A DNA stretch of 64,000 bases from positions 91,026 to 155,025 of the forward strand of contig NZ_CAAAIM010000009.1 of NCBI RefSeq assembly GCF_900639985.1, written 5' to 3'. Numbering within the stretch: position 1 is the stretch's first letter; every line of letters begins with the position of its first letter. The notes under the pieces are model-generated. The model saw only the letters and a program-made list of their open reading frames with translations, was not told the DNA's origin and made no database searches. The translations under genes were made by a program, and so were the position numbers. This stretch comes from Legionella rowbothamii (lineage in GTDB: Bacteria; Pseudomonadota; Gammaproteobacteria; Legionellales; Legionellaceae). Below, one piece after another: positions 42,791 to 51,681 of the stretch.

Positions 42791-43242
42791 CTGGATGAGC
42801 AGCAACTACGTATTCGGGGAGTGACTTATTATCTATGGTGTGCTGTGGATGATGAGGGCTATGAGCTGGATGTGTTTCTGCAAAAGCGGCGTAATAAAGG
42901 CGGCGACAATCCGCTTTCTGTCCCGCCTATTGAACGACTATCCCAAGCCCCGGGTTATCATAACGGACAAGCTAAGGAGCTATTTGAGGCCCGTTCGTCA
43001 GATGTGCAAAGGAGTCGAACATCGCTCGTATTAGGGGCTCAATAAACGGGTTAAAAATACCTCATTCGTTTTAAATCACTCGCAGGGGCGCAGAGCGTCA
43101 TAGCACTCATGGAGACCACCAGGAATCTCTTTGCCGTCAACGTGGGGCTCTATACCAACACCGCTCATCAGCGAGGAATGCAATTTCAAAAGGCTAAAGA
43201 AATTTGGCAAGACGCAGCTTCTGAGGTTCTTTGCGCCTAAAA
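42787..43242 (+). mobile_element. IS6-type transposase remnant, frameshifted
   Basis: The plus strand reads MLDEQQLRIRGVTYYLWCAV, then DDEGYELDVFLQKRRNK (catalytic-domain start of an IS6-like DDE transposase). The frame then slips to IRFLSRLLNDYPKPRVIITD and KLRSYLRPVRQMCKGVEHRS, and finally AQSVIALMETTRNLFAVNVG with an intact-looking C-terminus at 43242. The N-terminal DNA-binding part is absent. At least one frameshift; not functional. Confidence 0.7.
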
Positions 43243-43401
43243 TTCGACTAAAACTAGTTCTTACGTTATCAAAACGTTAAATTGATGGCGCCCATGAACT
43301 AAGCGCTTGGTTTGAGATAGGGATGCTTTTCTTAATACAAAGCCCCTGCAAGCGCAGGCGATTTTTTACCAGCACGTACAGGGAATGGTTGAGCATTAGA
43401 G

Positions 43402-46368
43402 TCACTGAGTATTTCTGGGCAACCGCGCTTCTAATTGAGGCTCCTCAATTAAAGCGTCATGTGGCTGAAAAAAAGCATTTTTATTCGAGGAGGTAATGGT
43501 CTTCTCAAAAGTGCTTAAATCATCTAAATCCACATACTCTGCGGTAGCCATCAGTGCTTTGAACAAATTATTCTCGCCGCTGTTGTTATATAGATCACCA
43601 AATTCATCCAAGATTCTATTCGTAACGTTTTTTGAGATATGCTCTAAAATGACAGGAACACCCTCATCTTGTATTTGCTTTAGCAACTCAGTAGACAAGC
43701 CAGTGGGTTGCTTCTGATCAAGCTCAGTTAAATACTTCATTGCCTCTTCTTTTACCACCCGAGGAAACTTCAATGCAGCAGCTTCTTTGGTAATAAAAAG
43801 GACTTCCACATCGGGATGCAGTCCTTGTAACTTTTCCATTAACTTATTGAAGGTTCCTGCAACGCAAATGGTTTTGTCGTCAGAATTTCCATCATCAACA
43901 CCAAGCTCAGATAAATTATAACCGCGTTGAATTTCATAAAGACCTTCGATGAACTGCATTTTGGCATCATCCAGGCTGCCTCTCCGATTAGCTTCATCAT
44001 GAATAGCCAGCCAAGACAGCACCAAAAGTTCTCTCGTCGATACATTAGATACTGCATCGGTATACGTATAATCAATTGCCGTAAGTCGTTTAAGACAGCG
44101 TTTAGCAGCCTCAGTTTTTAAGGAGTTGTCGGCTGGTAGTTTCGTACCCCATTGAATTAGCTGGAGAGTTAATTCATTGAGGCCGGGTCCTGAAAACTGC
44201 GTTCCATAGCGCTGGAATAGTTTCGTTGCACTCGCTGATACCGATTGATGAACACTGGCAGAGTGAGTACTTTGACTGTCGTTAAATACGGGGTTCCTTA
44301 ACGCACCCATATTAAGAAAATTGCGGTGTCTTACAGCATCCATATTAAGAATATTAAGGTTAACAAAATTCACAAATGCATCTTGTCCTACGGCCACATT
44401 GTTTCTGTGTTCTGCTGCAATTTCGATAATGTGCTGAAAACGTTCTGCCGTTAGTTCTGGTATTCTAAACCAGAGGTATCGCACTTCAGGACCAAATAAA
44501 ATAGCAGAATATATGACCAAGTCATTAAAATTACCCTGTGCATCCCCCTCCGTTAATAAACCAGCATCGCTCAATAGCCTAAGGGCTGAACCAACAGTTT
44601 CCGGGAACTGATGTCTCACCACTGCGTCACGGTTAACCTGGGCGACATCCCCCGTTAATAAGCCAGCATCGTTCAATCGGGTAAGGGCATAAGCAACAGA
44701 TTCGGGAGCCTGGTGTCCCTTTACCGCGTCAAAATTAGCCTGGGCGGCATCCCCCGTTAATAAACCAGCATTGTTCAATAGAGCAAGGGCTTCAGTAACA
44801 GGGATTGGGTTCTGGTGCCCCGTCACCGCGTCAAAATTAGCCTGGGCGGCATCCCCCGCTAATAAACCAGCATTGTTCAATAGAGTAAGGGCTGCGGCAA
44901 CAGGGATTGGGTTCTGGTGTCTCGTCACCACGTCAAAATTAGCTCGGGCTCTATCACCCGTTAGTAAACCAGCATTGTTCAATCGAGCAAGGGCTATAGC
45001 CACAGCGTCCGGTTTCTGGTGTCCCGCCACCGCGTCACGATTAGCTTGGGCTGTATCTCCCGTTAATAAACCAGCATCGTTCAATCGAGTAAGGGCTTCA
45101 GCAACAGAGTCCGGATACTGGTGTCCCATCACCGCGTCACGATTAGCCTGGACCGCATCACCCGTTAATAAGCCAGCATTGTTCAATCGAATAAGGGCTC
45201 TAGCAACATAGTCCATGTTCTGGTGTCCCGTCACCGCGTCACGATTAGCCTGGGCTGCATCACCCGTTAATAAGCCAGCATTGTTCAATCGAGTAAGGGC
45301 TTCAGAAACATAGTACGGTTTCTGGTGTCCCGCCACCGCGTCACGATTAGCCTGGGCTGCATCACCCGTTAATAAGCCTGAGTTGTTCAAGTGAGTTAGG
45401 GCTCTAGCAACAGATTCCGGAGACGGGTGTCCCGCCACCGCATAAAAATTAGCCTGGGCTGCATCACCCGATAATAAGCCTGAGTTGTTCAAGTGAGTTA
45501 GGGCTCGAACAACAGAGTCCAGGTCCAGGTGTCCCTCCACCGTCTCACGATTAGCCTGAGCTGCATCACCCGTTAATAAACCAGCATGGCTCAATCGAGC
45601 AAGGACTGCAGCAGCAGGGTACGGGTCCTGGTGTCTCGCCACCGAGTCACGATTAGCTTGGGCGGTATCACCCATTAATAAACCAGCATGGTTCAAGTAA
45701 GTAAGGGCTCTAGCAACAGAGTCTGGGGCCAGGTTTCCCGCCACCGCGTCACGATTAGCCTGAGCGGCATCACCCGTTAATAAACCAGCATCGTTCAATC
45801 GAATAAGGGCTCCAGCAACAGAGCCTGGATTCTTGTGTCCCGCCACCGCGTCACGATTAGCCTGAGCGGCATCACCTGTTAATAAGCCAGCATCGTTCAA
45901 TCGAATAAGGGCTCCAGCAACAGAGCCTGGATTCTTGTTTCCCGCCACCGCGTCACGATTAGCCTGGGCTACATCACCCGTTAATAAGCCTGACCTGCTC
46001 AATCGAGTAAGGGCTCCAGCAACAGAGGCTGGGTCCTGGTGTCCCATCATCGCATCAAAATTATCCTGGGCGGTATCACCCGTTAATAAGCCTGACTTGT
46101 TCATAAAATTAAGACCCTTAACAAGGGATGAGGAATTAAAAATTTGAAGAGAAGAAAAAAACCAAGGTTGAAAAAACCAAGTATCTTTTAAAAATAAAAA
46201 AGCATTGCAGATATTCCAAGCTTGACTGGACGGTGACTCAATATTAAATTCTTCTAATGCAGTCCTTATTGTTTCTGGAAAAAGTAAGCGCTGATACCAC
46301 GATAATGCATCATACCCTTCTTTTAATGCAATAAGAACAGTTTTATTTTCCTGCGACAAGTTTGGCAT
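43402..46368 (-). CDS. 34-residue tandem-repeat protein, probable effector
   Basis: This is a 988-residue cytosolic-type protein. After about 88 N-terminal residues come fifteen complete and one partial copy of a 34-residue repeat (consensus NAGLLTGDAAQANRDAVAG then HQNPDSVAEALTRLN), predicted as a two-helix solenoid unit. Residues about 610-988 form a separate helical domain containing ELLVLSWLAIHDEANRRGSL, GVDDGNSDDKTICVAGTFNK and VEVLFITKEAAALKFPRVVK; this block recalls the C-terminal part of other large Legionella proteins of unknown activity. No signal peptide. The ribosome site is AGGAG, ten bases before the ATG. The repeat DNA is richer in G and C than the surroundings, and IS6-type fragments flank the gene. 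Function unknown; translocated effector inferred. Confidence 0.75.
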   Translation of the reverse strand: MPNLSQENKTVLIALKEGYDALSWYQRLLFPETIRTALEEFNIESPSSQAWNICNAFLFLKDTWFFQPWFFSSLQIFNSSSLVKGLNFMNKSGLLTGDTAQDNFDAMMGHQDPASVAGALTRLSRSGLLTGDVAQANRDAVAGNKNPGSVAGALIRLNDAGLLTGDAAQANRDAVAGHKNPGSVAGALIRLNDAGLLTGDAAQANRDAVAGNLAPDSVARALTYLNHAGLLMGDTAQANRDSVARHQDPYPAAAVLARLSHAGLLTGDAAQANRETVEGHLDLDSVVRALTHLNNSGLLSGDAAQANFYAVAGHPSPESVARALTHLNNSGLLTGDAAQANRDAVAGHQKPYYVSEALTRLNNAGLLTGDAAQANRDAVTGHQNMDYVARALIRLNNAGLLTGDAVQANRDAVMGHQYPDSVAEALTRLNDAGLLTGDTAQANRDAVAGHQKPDAVAIALARLNNAGLLTGDRARANFDVVTRHQNPIPVAAALTLLNNAGLLAGDAAQANFDAVTGHQNPIPVTEALALLNNAGLLTGDAAQANFDAVKGHQAPESVAYALTRLNDAGLLTGDVAQVNRDAVVRHQFPETVGSALRLLSDAGLLTEGDAQGNFNDLVIYSAILFGPEVRYLWFRIPELTAERFQHIIEIAAEHRNNVAVGQDAFVNFVNLNILNMDAVRHRNFLNMGALRNPVFNDSQSTHSASVHQSVSASATKLFQRYGTQFSGPGLNELTLQLIQWGTKLPADNSLKTEAAKRCLKRLTAIDYTYTDAVSNVSTRELLVLSWLAIHDEANRRGSLDDAKMQFIEGLYEIQRGYNLSELGVDDGNSDDKTICVAGTFNKLMEKLQGLHPDVEVLFITKEAAALKFPRVVKEEAMKYLTELDQKQPTGLSTELLKQIQDEGVPVILEHISKNVTNRILDEFGDLYNNSGENNLFKALMATAEYVDLDDLSTFEKTITSSNKNAFFQPHDALIEEPQLEARLPRNTQ
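44530..46104 (-). repeat. Tandem 102-base coding repeats
   Basis: About fifteen and a half direct copies of a 102-base unit in frame within the large repeat protein. Copies are conserved at the GLLTGDAAQAN and ALTRLN segments and diverge mostly at positions 22-28 of each 34-residue unit. The period was checked from adjacent units starting at 45771 and 45873. Confidence 0.9.
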
Positions 46369-46630
46369 GGTTCATTAACTCCTGGTGAAATGTCATGAAT
46401 AAATTAAATAACTAGGGCGTAATAAAAAATCATACAAAAAAATTTTGTTGGGCTTCCTTTCTCGCAGTCTGTCAAACAAAGTTCAATCATCTTTTGTGAC
46501 AGCCCCGATAAGAGGCATACTTTTACCTTCATTACAGAAAGGTGCATTTGAACAGCAAACTATGATATGGACTGCAACGCAGCCCCAGATACACAAGAAC
46601 TCGCAAGAAGAAATCACAATAGGCATTATT

Positions 46631-46962
46631 TTACCTCAATGAATCGAATTTGGACATCAATGTAAGCGGCTGTTCCTCTGATTTTTCTTCGTTGCCTTGG
46701 GACTGGCGATCGGGATTTGTCGAAACTGGCCTTTGGGGAGTAGCGGAACAGTCAACAGTAGGATCATATCCTGTTTGAAATGCTCCCTTGTAAGCCTTGA
46801 GGATTTTATAGTTGCCTGATCTTTTTCTCTATCAGCCTGAAATTCCTGATAATTATGAATTTCCTGATTTAAATCAATTTTTTTGCCTGGATTATCGCAT
46901 GGCGATAAGGTTGGATTAGCCATGGAGTAAGTAAATCCAAGACATTCTCCAGCATCGCGCAC
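46631..46962 (-). pseudogene. Broken effector-like gene, C-terminal part
   Basis: Two minus-strand frames combine. One gives CLGFTYSMANPTLSPCDNPG, then KKIDLNQEIHNYQEFQADRE; near 46830 coding shifts to GNYKILKAYKGAFQTGYDPT, DCSATPQRPVSTNPDRQSQG and a tail NEEKSEEQPLTLMSKFDSLR, ending at 46631. The Glu-rich block shortly before the C-terminus is the E-block pattern of Dot/Icm substrates. The 5' side runs into the IS6-type fragment at 46966. It looks like an effector gene truncated by the insertion and then frameshifted. Confidence 0.45.
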
Positions 46963-46965
46963 ACG

Positions 46966-47145
46966 GGAATCATTAGAAACCTCTTTGCAGCGGCCGCCGG
47001 GCGCTACATCAATTCCGCTTCTTATCGGAAATCTAATTTCATAAAGCCAAAGAAATCTGGCGCGACGCGGCTAACGAGATGCTTTGCGCCTAAAATTCGG
47101 CAAATCTATTTTTTGCAGAGTCAAAAGTTTAGTTGACGATGTCTT
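46966..47145 (+). mobile_element. IS6-type element end, inverted copy
   Basis: GAAATCTGGCGCGACGCGGC and the following GCTAACGAGATGC, GCGCCTAAAATTCG and CAAATCTA segments match the complement of 42541-42740 with few differences, encoding the last ~45 residues of the transposase and the element's outer end. Together with the 42.5-43.2 kb fragments it brackets the repeat-protein gene in inverted orientation. Confidence 0.65.
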
Positions 47146-47262
47146 TAATTAAGTTAAGATCATTCGTCTAATCCAAACCAATGTGCTCCCTATCATTATA
47201 AAAATTCAATGCAGAGCACGTGGTAATAAAATGAAACCAATCAAATTGGCTTGCGGAGCAAA

Positions 47263-47658
47263 ATGAATTCTATTTCACAGACAGTAGCGGTAAAACGTTT
47301 TATAGCAGCTGGTGCATTGTTCGCCCTGCTCGCCACAGTTTTGGGTGCTTTTGCCTCTCATGGTTTACAGGGAAAGTTTAGTGTGGAACAAATGAAAATC
47401 TTCCAAACCGGAATTTTTTACCAGTTTGTGCATAGTTTGTCATTAATCATGATTGGTTTGCTTCTTTTACATACTAATTTAAAACTTGTTCGTTGCGCGG
47501 GCTATTTATTTTTTGCAGGGATTTTACTCTTTTCAGGAAGCTTGTATTTACTGTGTATAGTAAAGATTAAACCACTTGGAATTATTACTCCTATTGGCGG
47601 CATTTGTTTTATTATGGGGTGGCTATCGTTAACTCTTGGAATATATAAGACCCCCTAA
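47263..47658 (+). CDS. DUF423 membrane protein
   Basis: This is a 131-residue inner-membrane protein of the DUF423 (YgdD/YwdK) family with four hydrophobic helices. The start FIAAGALFALLATVLGAFAS, then HGLQGKF, and the YQFVHSLSLI segment are typical, as is the closing TPIGGICFIMGWLSL. The start was taken at 47263 behind GGAG; a TTG four codons upstream is possible. Function of the family is not established. Confidence 0.88.
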   Translation: MNSISQTVAVKRFIAAGALFALLATVLGAFASHGLQGKFSVEQMKIFQTGIFYQFVHSLSLIMIGLLLLHTNLKLVRCAGYLFFAGILLFSGSLYLLCIVKIKPLGIITPIGGICFIMGWLSLTLGIYKTP

Positions 47659-47680
47659 ATGACTAATTTAAATCCGCTGC

Positions 47681-47762
47681 GTCATTGCGCATAAAGTGAA
47701 GCAATCCAAGCGTTCGGAGTACGGAACCCTGGGTTGCTTCGTTATTATGTTCTTCGCAATCG
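47681..47762. repeat. Dispersed palindromic repeat
   Basis: GTCATTGCGCATAAAGTGAA then GCAATCCA is mirrored by TGGGTTGCTTCG and TTCTTCGCAATC, giving a long imperfect hairpin around GCGTTCGGAGTACGGAACCC. This layout (CATTGCG, GAAGCAATCC, then its complement) is that of small palindromic repeats scattered between genes in intracellular gammaproteobacteria. It lies between convergent genes and could also act as a bidirectional terminator. Confidence 0.6.
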
Positions 47763-47764
47763 AT

Positions 47765-48115
47765 TTATTGATTAGGGCAGCCTGCTTGATGGTATAAAAC
47801 TAGAGCATTATAAATGGCCTCATAGTGTGCGAAAGCGGTTCTATTCGCTTTGATGTCATCAAATACGCTGTTAGTCCGATTACAATCCCCCATTTCAGTA
47901 ATGTTGGAGTGATCCCCATTAGCTTTTTTGTAAGAAATAAAATTAGCACCACAATGTAAATGAGGGCGTTTTGCCCCTCCATTGCCTAAGTATTCTTGAT
48001 TGTTGCAAAATGTTCTTTTAAAGTTAGCTTTACTAAAATCAGCATTATCTGCAAAAGAGATTCCTGTAAAAGCGGTAACAAGGTATAAAGCGGTAATTGC
48101 TATTTTTTTCATCAT
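47765..48115 (-). CDS. Small exported Cys-containing protein
   Basis: This is a 116-residue protein with signal peptide (MKKIAITALYLVTAFTGISF then A) and a mature part with four cysteines (RTFCNNQEYL, HLHCGANF, MGDCNRTN, AGCPNQ), suggesting two disulfides. TAAGGTTTT precedes the ATGATG. No family recognised. Its stop is three bases from the palindromic repeat, which probably ends the transcript. Confidence 0.6.
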   Translation of the reverse strand: MMKKIAITALYLVTAFTGISFADNADFSKANFKRTFCNNQEYLGNGGAKRPHLHCGANFISYKKANGDHSNITEMGDCNRTNSVFDDIKANRTAFAHYEAIYNALVLYHQAGCPNQ

Positions 48116-49039
48116 AAAACCTTAAAAAAATACTGAAGTGCAAATATAACACGATTTGGTAGGTATTCAATATTCTTGAATATGCTAATTCATAAAATTA
48201 CCATGTTTAATACCGTAAAACATATCTTGGTTGATTTTTAAGAATGACCTAGAGATCTACTCGCTTTAGATAAAAATAATTGATGAGCACAGTCTTAATG
48301 ATATTAGTCCCACCTCAGGGATTTAGTAGCTCCTTAGGTTTGTTTGCCGTTTCTGAGCGTGATTTCACAAATCTATTTCCTGTAGCATCGCTTCTTTTAT
48401 CCTAAAGCTCATCATATTGAAGTATTTATGCCATTATTTACTCTACAGATCTCGTGCCTTTAGCTAAAAGAAATGTAGGACTCAGATTTAGAGGGAATAC
48501 TAAAGAGGCTAAATCAGGTGGATTTGGCGATGCTAAAAAATGATTATCTTATAAAAATGATGATGCAATGACAGCGTTTCATTTTAAATGAGACCTCATG
48601 TTGATTGAATCTGAAGCTAAAAAGCTTGAGTTAATTTCAACCTCTTAAGAGCTTTCCAATACTCGTCAAGCCGATTTAACAAGTCCACAGGCTTGTTATC
48701 TTGTTATGGGATTGTTAATCAAGATGCAGGTAACATCTAGTTAGATCACAACAATTGCACTTGGATGACATCATTTCCTGGCGAATGGATCTTGCTGAAA
48801 TCGCCCATACAATATTAACTACAGGAATTTAGTGAAAATGAGTGGCGCGGTTTTGAACTGAATCACACGACTCTTTATCGCTTTGCTGAATATTAAATCG
48901 ATTTAAGTTATTCTATTAATTAGCTACGCGTATGTATTCATTAAAATACTTTAGGAGTGGCTACTGACTTTGATGAGGAACTCCTCTCAAAATTTTTGAA
49001 CCGTTGTAGCAATAATTGCTAATAGAGGGTAGGGCCCTA
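48116..49039. other. Gene-free stretch of about 900 bases with coding-like scraps
   Basis: No intact gene is supportable. Short plus-strand pieces look like decayed coding sequence, for example VPLAKRNVGLRFRGNTKEAK ending near 48541, and frames around 48750-48900, but none can be assigned to a family and all are interrupted by stops. The right end should hold the promoter of the AI-2E-type transporter gene. Confidence 0.45.
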
Positions 49040-50077
49040 ATGAACTTTATAACAAAATACTTTTATACCTTGGGCAGTGTTTTACTGACAGGGTATCTTT
49101 TAGTTAATTCAACAAGTTTATTTAACCCTTTATTAGCCGCTTTTATTGTTGCTTTAGTATTAAGACCTTTCGCTACTAAATTGGAATATATTAAAGTTCC
49201 TCGATTGGGAAGCACTTTTATATCGTTGATGTTATTTATCTTGGTTTTTTTTGGTCTTGTCATTTTTTTCTCATCGCAAATAAGAAATATTGATTTTGAA
49301 ATTCGCTCCATTAGTGACACGTTTAATGGGATGCCGGGAAAAATACAAAATTGGTTGACCGACCTTTTAGGTATTAGTTTGGAACAACAAATTTCTTTAT
49401 TGAAAGATGCGCTCAATGCCCTTTTAAAAAATAGTGCATCTTTTGTAAATAGCACCCTTCAAGCAACAACCAATTTCCTAACTTCGTTTGTTATTTTTAT
49501 TATTTCCTTATTTTTTCTTCTTTATTACCGGTCATTCTTTGTTTCCTTTTTATATAAAGTTGTTAAATCGCAGGACCATGTCAAACTATCCAAGATTTTG
49601 AACATGATTCAAGCGGTTGTGAGTAGCTATGTTCTAGGAGTCTTATTGGTTATCTTAATTGTAGCGACCCTTAATATATTAGGTCTTTATGCTTTGGGCA
49701 TTGCCAATGCTATATTTTTTGGTGTGATGGCGGCTGTGCTTACTTTGATACCCTACATTGGAATTTTATTAGGTGCACTTTTGCCCATAGTCTTTGCCCT
49801 CGTTACAAAAAATTCCTTTTGGTATCCTTTAGGAGTGCTTCTTGTTTTTATGTTAGTGCAATTTATTGAAGGTAATTTTCTCACACCAAATATTGTTGGC
49901 AGACAAGTAAGTATTAATCCATTTGCAGCGATTTTAGGGCTTATTATAGGTGGGATGTTGCTAGGCTTTACAGGAATTATGTTTGCTTTGCCTGTACTGG
50001 CCATTCTAAAAGTAATTTGTGATAACGTTTCTGCACTTAAACCAATGGGCTATCTTATTGGTAATCCACAGTCATAA
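49040..50077 (+). CDS. AI-2E/PerM-family transporter
   Basis: This is a 345-residue inner-membrane protein of the AI-2E transporter (PerM/UPF0118) family with about eight hydrophobic helices: a pair at the N-terminus, a soluble-leaning segment around residues 75-140, and a C-terminal bundle with conserved LTLIPYIGILLGALLPI and FIEGNFLTPNIVGRQV. Members export autoinducer-2 or exchange ions (Na+/H+); a specific role cannot be read here. The ATG at 49040 follows GAGGGTAGGG. Single gene. Confidence 0.88.
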   Translation: MNFITKYFYTLGSVLLTGYLLVNSTSLFNPLLAAFIVALVLRPFATKLEYIKVPRLGSTFISLMLFILVFFGLVIFFSSQIRNIDFEIRSISDTFNGMPGKIQNWLTDLLGISLEQQISLLKDALNALLKNSASFVNSTLQATTNFLTSFVIFIISLFFLLYYRSFFVSFLYKVVKSQDHVKLSKILNMIQAVVSSYVLGVLLVILIVATLNILGLYALGIANAIFFGVMAAVLTLIPYIGILLGALLPIVFALVTKNSFWYPLGVLLVFMLVQFIEGNFLTPNIVGRQVSINPFAAILGLIIGGMLLGFTGIMFALPVLAILKVICDNVSALKPMGYLIGNPQS

Positions 50078-50142
50078 CATTATTCCCAATTTAGGGTCAA
50101 GTCCTTGAATGCTGCTGAAGAAACAGTTTAGAGCGTAGTTCT

Positions 50143-50175
50143 ATTAATAATCACTTAATCTTTTTTATATATAAT
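50143..50175 (+). promoter_or_regulatory. PmrA box and -10 before a candidate effector gene
   Basis: ATTAATAAT, CA, CTTAATCTT (50143-50162) matches the Legionella PmrA recognition pattern cTTAATatT-N2-cTTAATatT, with both TTAAT cores intact and the required two-base spacer. TATAAT follows at 50170-50175, placing the box over the -35 region, as in PmrA-activated effector promoters. The ATG is at 50220. Confidence 0.65.
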
Positions 50176-50219
50176 TGGTCAATTATTGTATTTATAGATC
50201 AATTTGACTGAAGGATAAT

Positions 50220-51131
50220 ATGAAAAGAGCGCGTCAATCAACTGGGTACGAGCAGCATTATTACAAGGAAGTGGATAATAAAATTATTCCTATAGAAGAG
50301 CCGGAAGAACAAAAAAAGATTGATGCATTTATGGAAAGGAACAATTTTCTTACTCCTCCACACACTACTCGTGAGGCAGGTTTTTCCACTTATAATTTTT
50401 ATGGAAAAACCGTTAACATAAATGGTTCCATGCTCAAAAAGAAAAAGATAGACAGCGACGAGCATTATCTAATTTCACGGGCGCCAGAAGCTCCTAAATT
50501 GCCTGTTTCTTGCTTGGCCTCAACGGAGCACGTTATCGCCATGCAAGAACAGGTTGATGACTTTCAATCCGAATCTTTTCCCCAAACAAAACAGAACGTG
50601 ATGTATCTGATTTCCTTATCTTGCCATGCTAGAAAAATTAATATCCAAAATGAAAAAGAAGCGATTTTAAAGCTCATAACTAAATATGATAAGGAAATTT
50701 TAAAGAAGAATGTGCATATTATTTACAATAAAGAGAAGGAAGTTTTTGAAATTACAGTAAGTACGCAAGTTGCTGATATTCAGTTACTTGTTCGTGCCCT
50801 GACCAGCAAAAGCCAATACAATATTGTTGATTGTGATTTCAAAGATATCAGTTTAAATCAAGGAATTTGCCTTGTGAAGCGCGATGCATCAAATCCCATT
50901 CATGCACTGGTTAATATTGCTGACTCTGAACATGAAAAAGGGTTCCTTGAAAGAGATGCAGGGACAACTTCAGGCCGTAATACCGATTCTTATCAAGATA
51001 ACAATTGGACATTTAATTTCTTTACAAGTTTAAGCGATATGCGAGAAAAGACAAAATATCCAGAAAATACTCTTGCGATAAAAATTTTAATGCAAAATAA
51101 ATCCTCGAGCTCCGCACTAAAAAAGCGTTAA
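50220..51131 (+). CDS. Hypothetical protein, candidate PmrA-regulated effector
   Basis: This is a 303-residue hydrophilic protein without signal peptide or membrane spans and with no family I recognise. The N-terminus is charged (MKRARQSTGYEQHYYKEVDN) and the C-terminal tail is short and polar (QNKSSSSALKKR), where Dot/Icm signals usually lie, though without a clear Glu-rich block. It has a strong ribosome site (GAAGGATAAT) and stands alone. The PmrA box and -10 just upstream, a control element shared by many Dot/Icm effectors, is the main reason for suspecting translocation. Function unknown. Confidence 0.7.
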   Translation: MKRARQSTGYEQHYYKEVDNKIIPIEEPEEQKKIDAFMERNNFLTPPHTTREAGFSTYNFYGKTVNINGSMLKKKKIDSDEHYLISRAPEAPKLPVSCLASTEHVIAMQEQVDDFQSESFPQTKQNVMYLISLSCHARKINIQNEKEAILKLITKYDKEILKKNVHIIYNKEKEVFEITVSTQVADIQLLVRALTSKSQYNIVDCDFKDISLNQGICLVKRDASNPIHALVNIADSEHEKGFLERDAGTTSGRNTDSYQDNNWTFNFFTSLSDMREKTKYPENTLAIKILMQNKSSSSALKKR

Positions 51132-51243
51132 ACGCGGATCACTGGGGAGAGGGGTAGGCAGAAAGGCCTTTACAAATATTAGAAAAAATAATGAGTAAAG
51201 GAAATAACGGCAGCTTAATTCTTGAAGTGTGAGTCTATGCTAT

Positions 51244-51681
51244 TTAGCGTAATTGGATAATTTCGGCATAACCTTTATTGCTAACCTTAATGACAGCCTC
51301 TACTTTTGATTTAGTTGTTTTTGCCAAATTCAAATCAATGGAGGGATTTTGGGAATAGCGAGCATAAAAATAATTCTGAGCACAAAAGCCTTTAATGAAC
51401 ATAGTACAATGAGAGGGTAATTGACTCCTGAAATAGACTGCTCGTTTTGGTTTAAGACAGACAGCGAGCGTTTGAAAATTTGTGTTGGACATCTTGTCGC
51501 AAGGATTAAAGCCAAAATCTAGGTCATAACCAAAAACCTCTCCATTTTCATCCACTTTCCAATTAATTGGCAAAACTAGAGATTGACGATGGGTATAGTC
51601 GTATTGGTTTTGTAGTCCATAATAAATTACAAATACTATTGGCATTAATATTGCGGATGCAAATAAGCTAGTGTTTCTCAT
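51244..51681 (-). CDS. Membrane-anchored hypothetical protein
   Basis: This is a 145-residue protein with one N-terminal hydrophobic segment (residues 5-22) and a mature domain outside the membrane with four cysteines (GFNPCDKM, AVCLKPK, SHCTMF, GFCAQN). The segment DENGEVFGYDLDFGF recalls, loosely, GDYxxLxD-type proteins that accompany multi-spanning DUF2157/DUF4401 proteins. Its start overlaps the stop of the upstream membrane gene as ATGA, so the two are translationally coupled. Function unknown. Confidence 0.6.
   Translation of the reverse strand: MRNTSLFASAILMPIVFVIYYGLQNQYDYTHRQSLVLPINWKVDENGEVFGYDLDFGFNPCDKMSNTNFQTLAVCLKPKRAVYFRSQLPSHCTMFIKGFCAQNYFYARYSQNPSIDLNLAKTTKSKVEAVIKVSNKGYAEIIQLR

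Noticed and set aside
44771..45211. Long open frames on the plus strand opposite the repeat gene
   Set aside because: They arise from the repeat periodicity and composition of the minus-strand gene; no ribosome site and no plausible protein.
44530..46104. Regular direct repeats that could be taken for a CRISPR-like array
   Set aside because: The 102-base period is a multiple of three, lies fully inside one long open frame and encodes a conserved 34-residue unit. There are no palindromic repeat/spacer blocks.
43402..46368. Homology of the 34-residue repeats to TALE DNA-binding repeats
   Set aside because: Repeat length is the same, but the TALE signature (LTPEQVVAIAS, GGKQALETV) is absent. 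Only the architectural analogy is kept.
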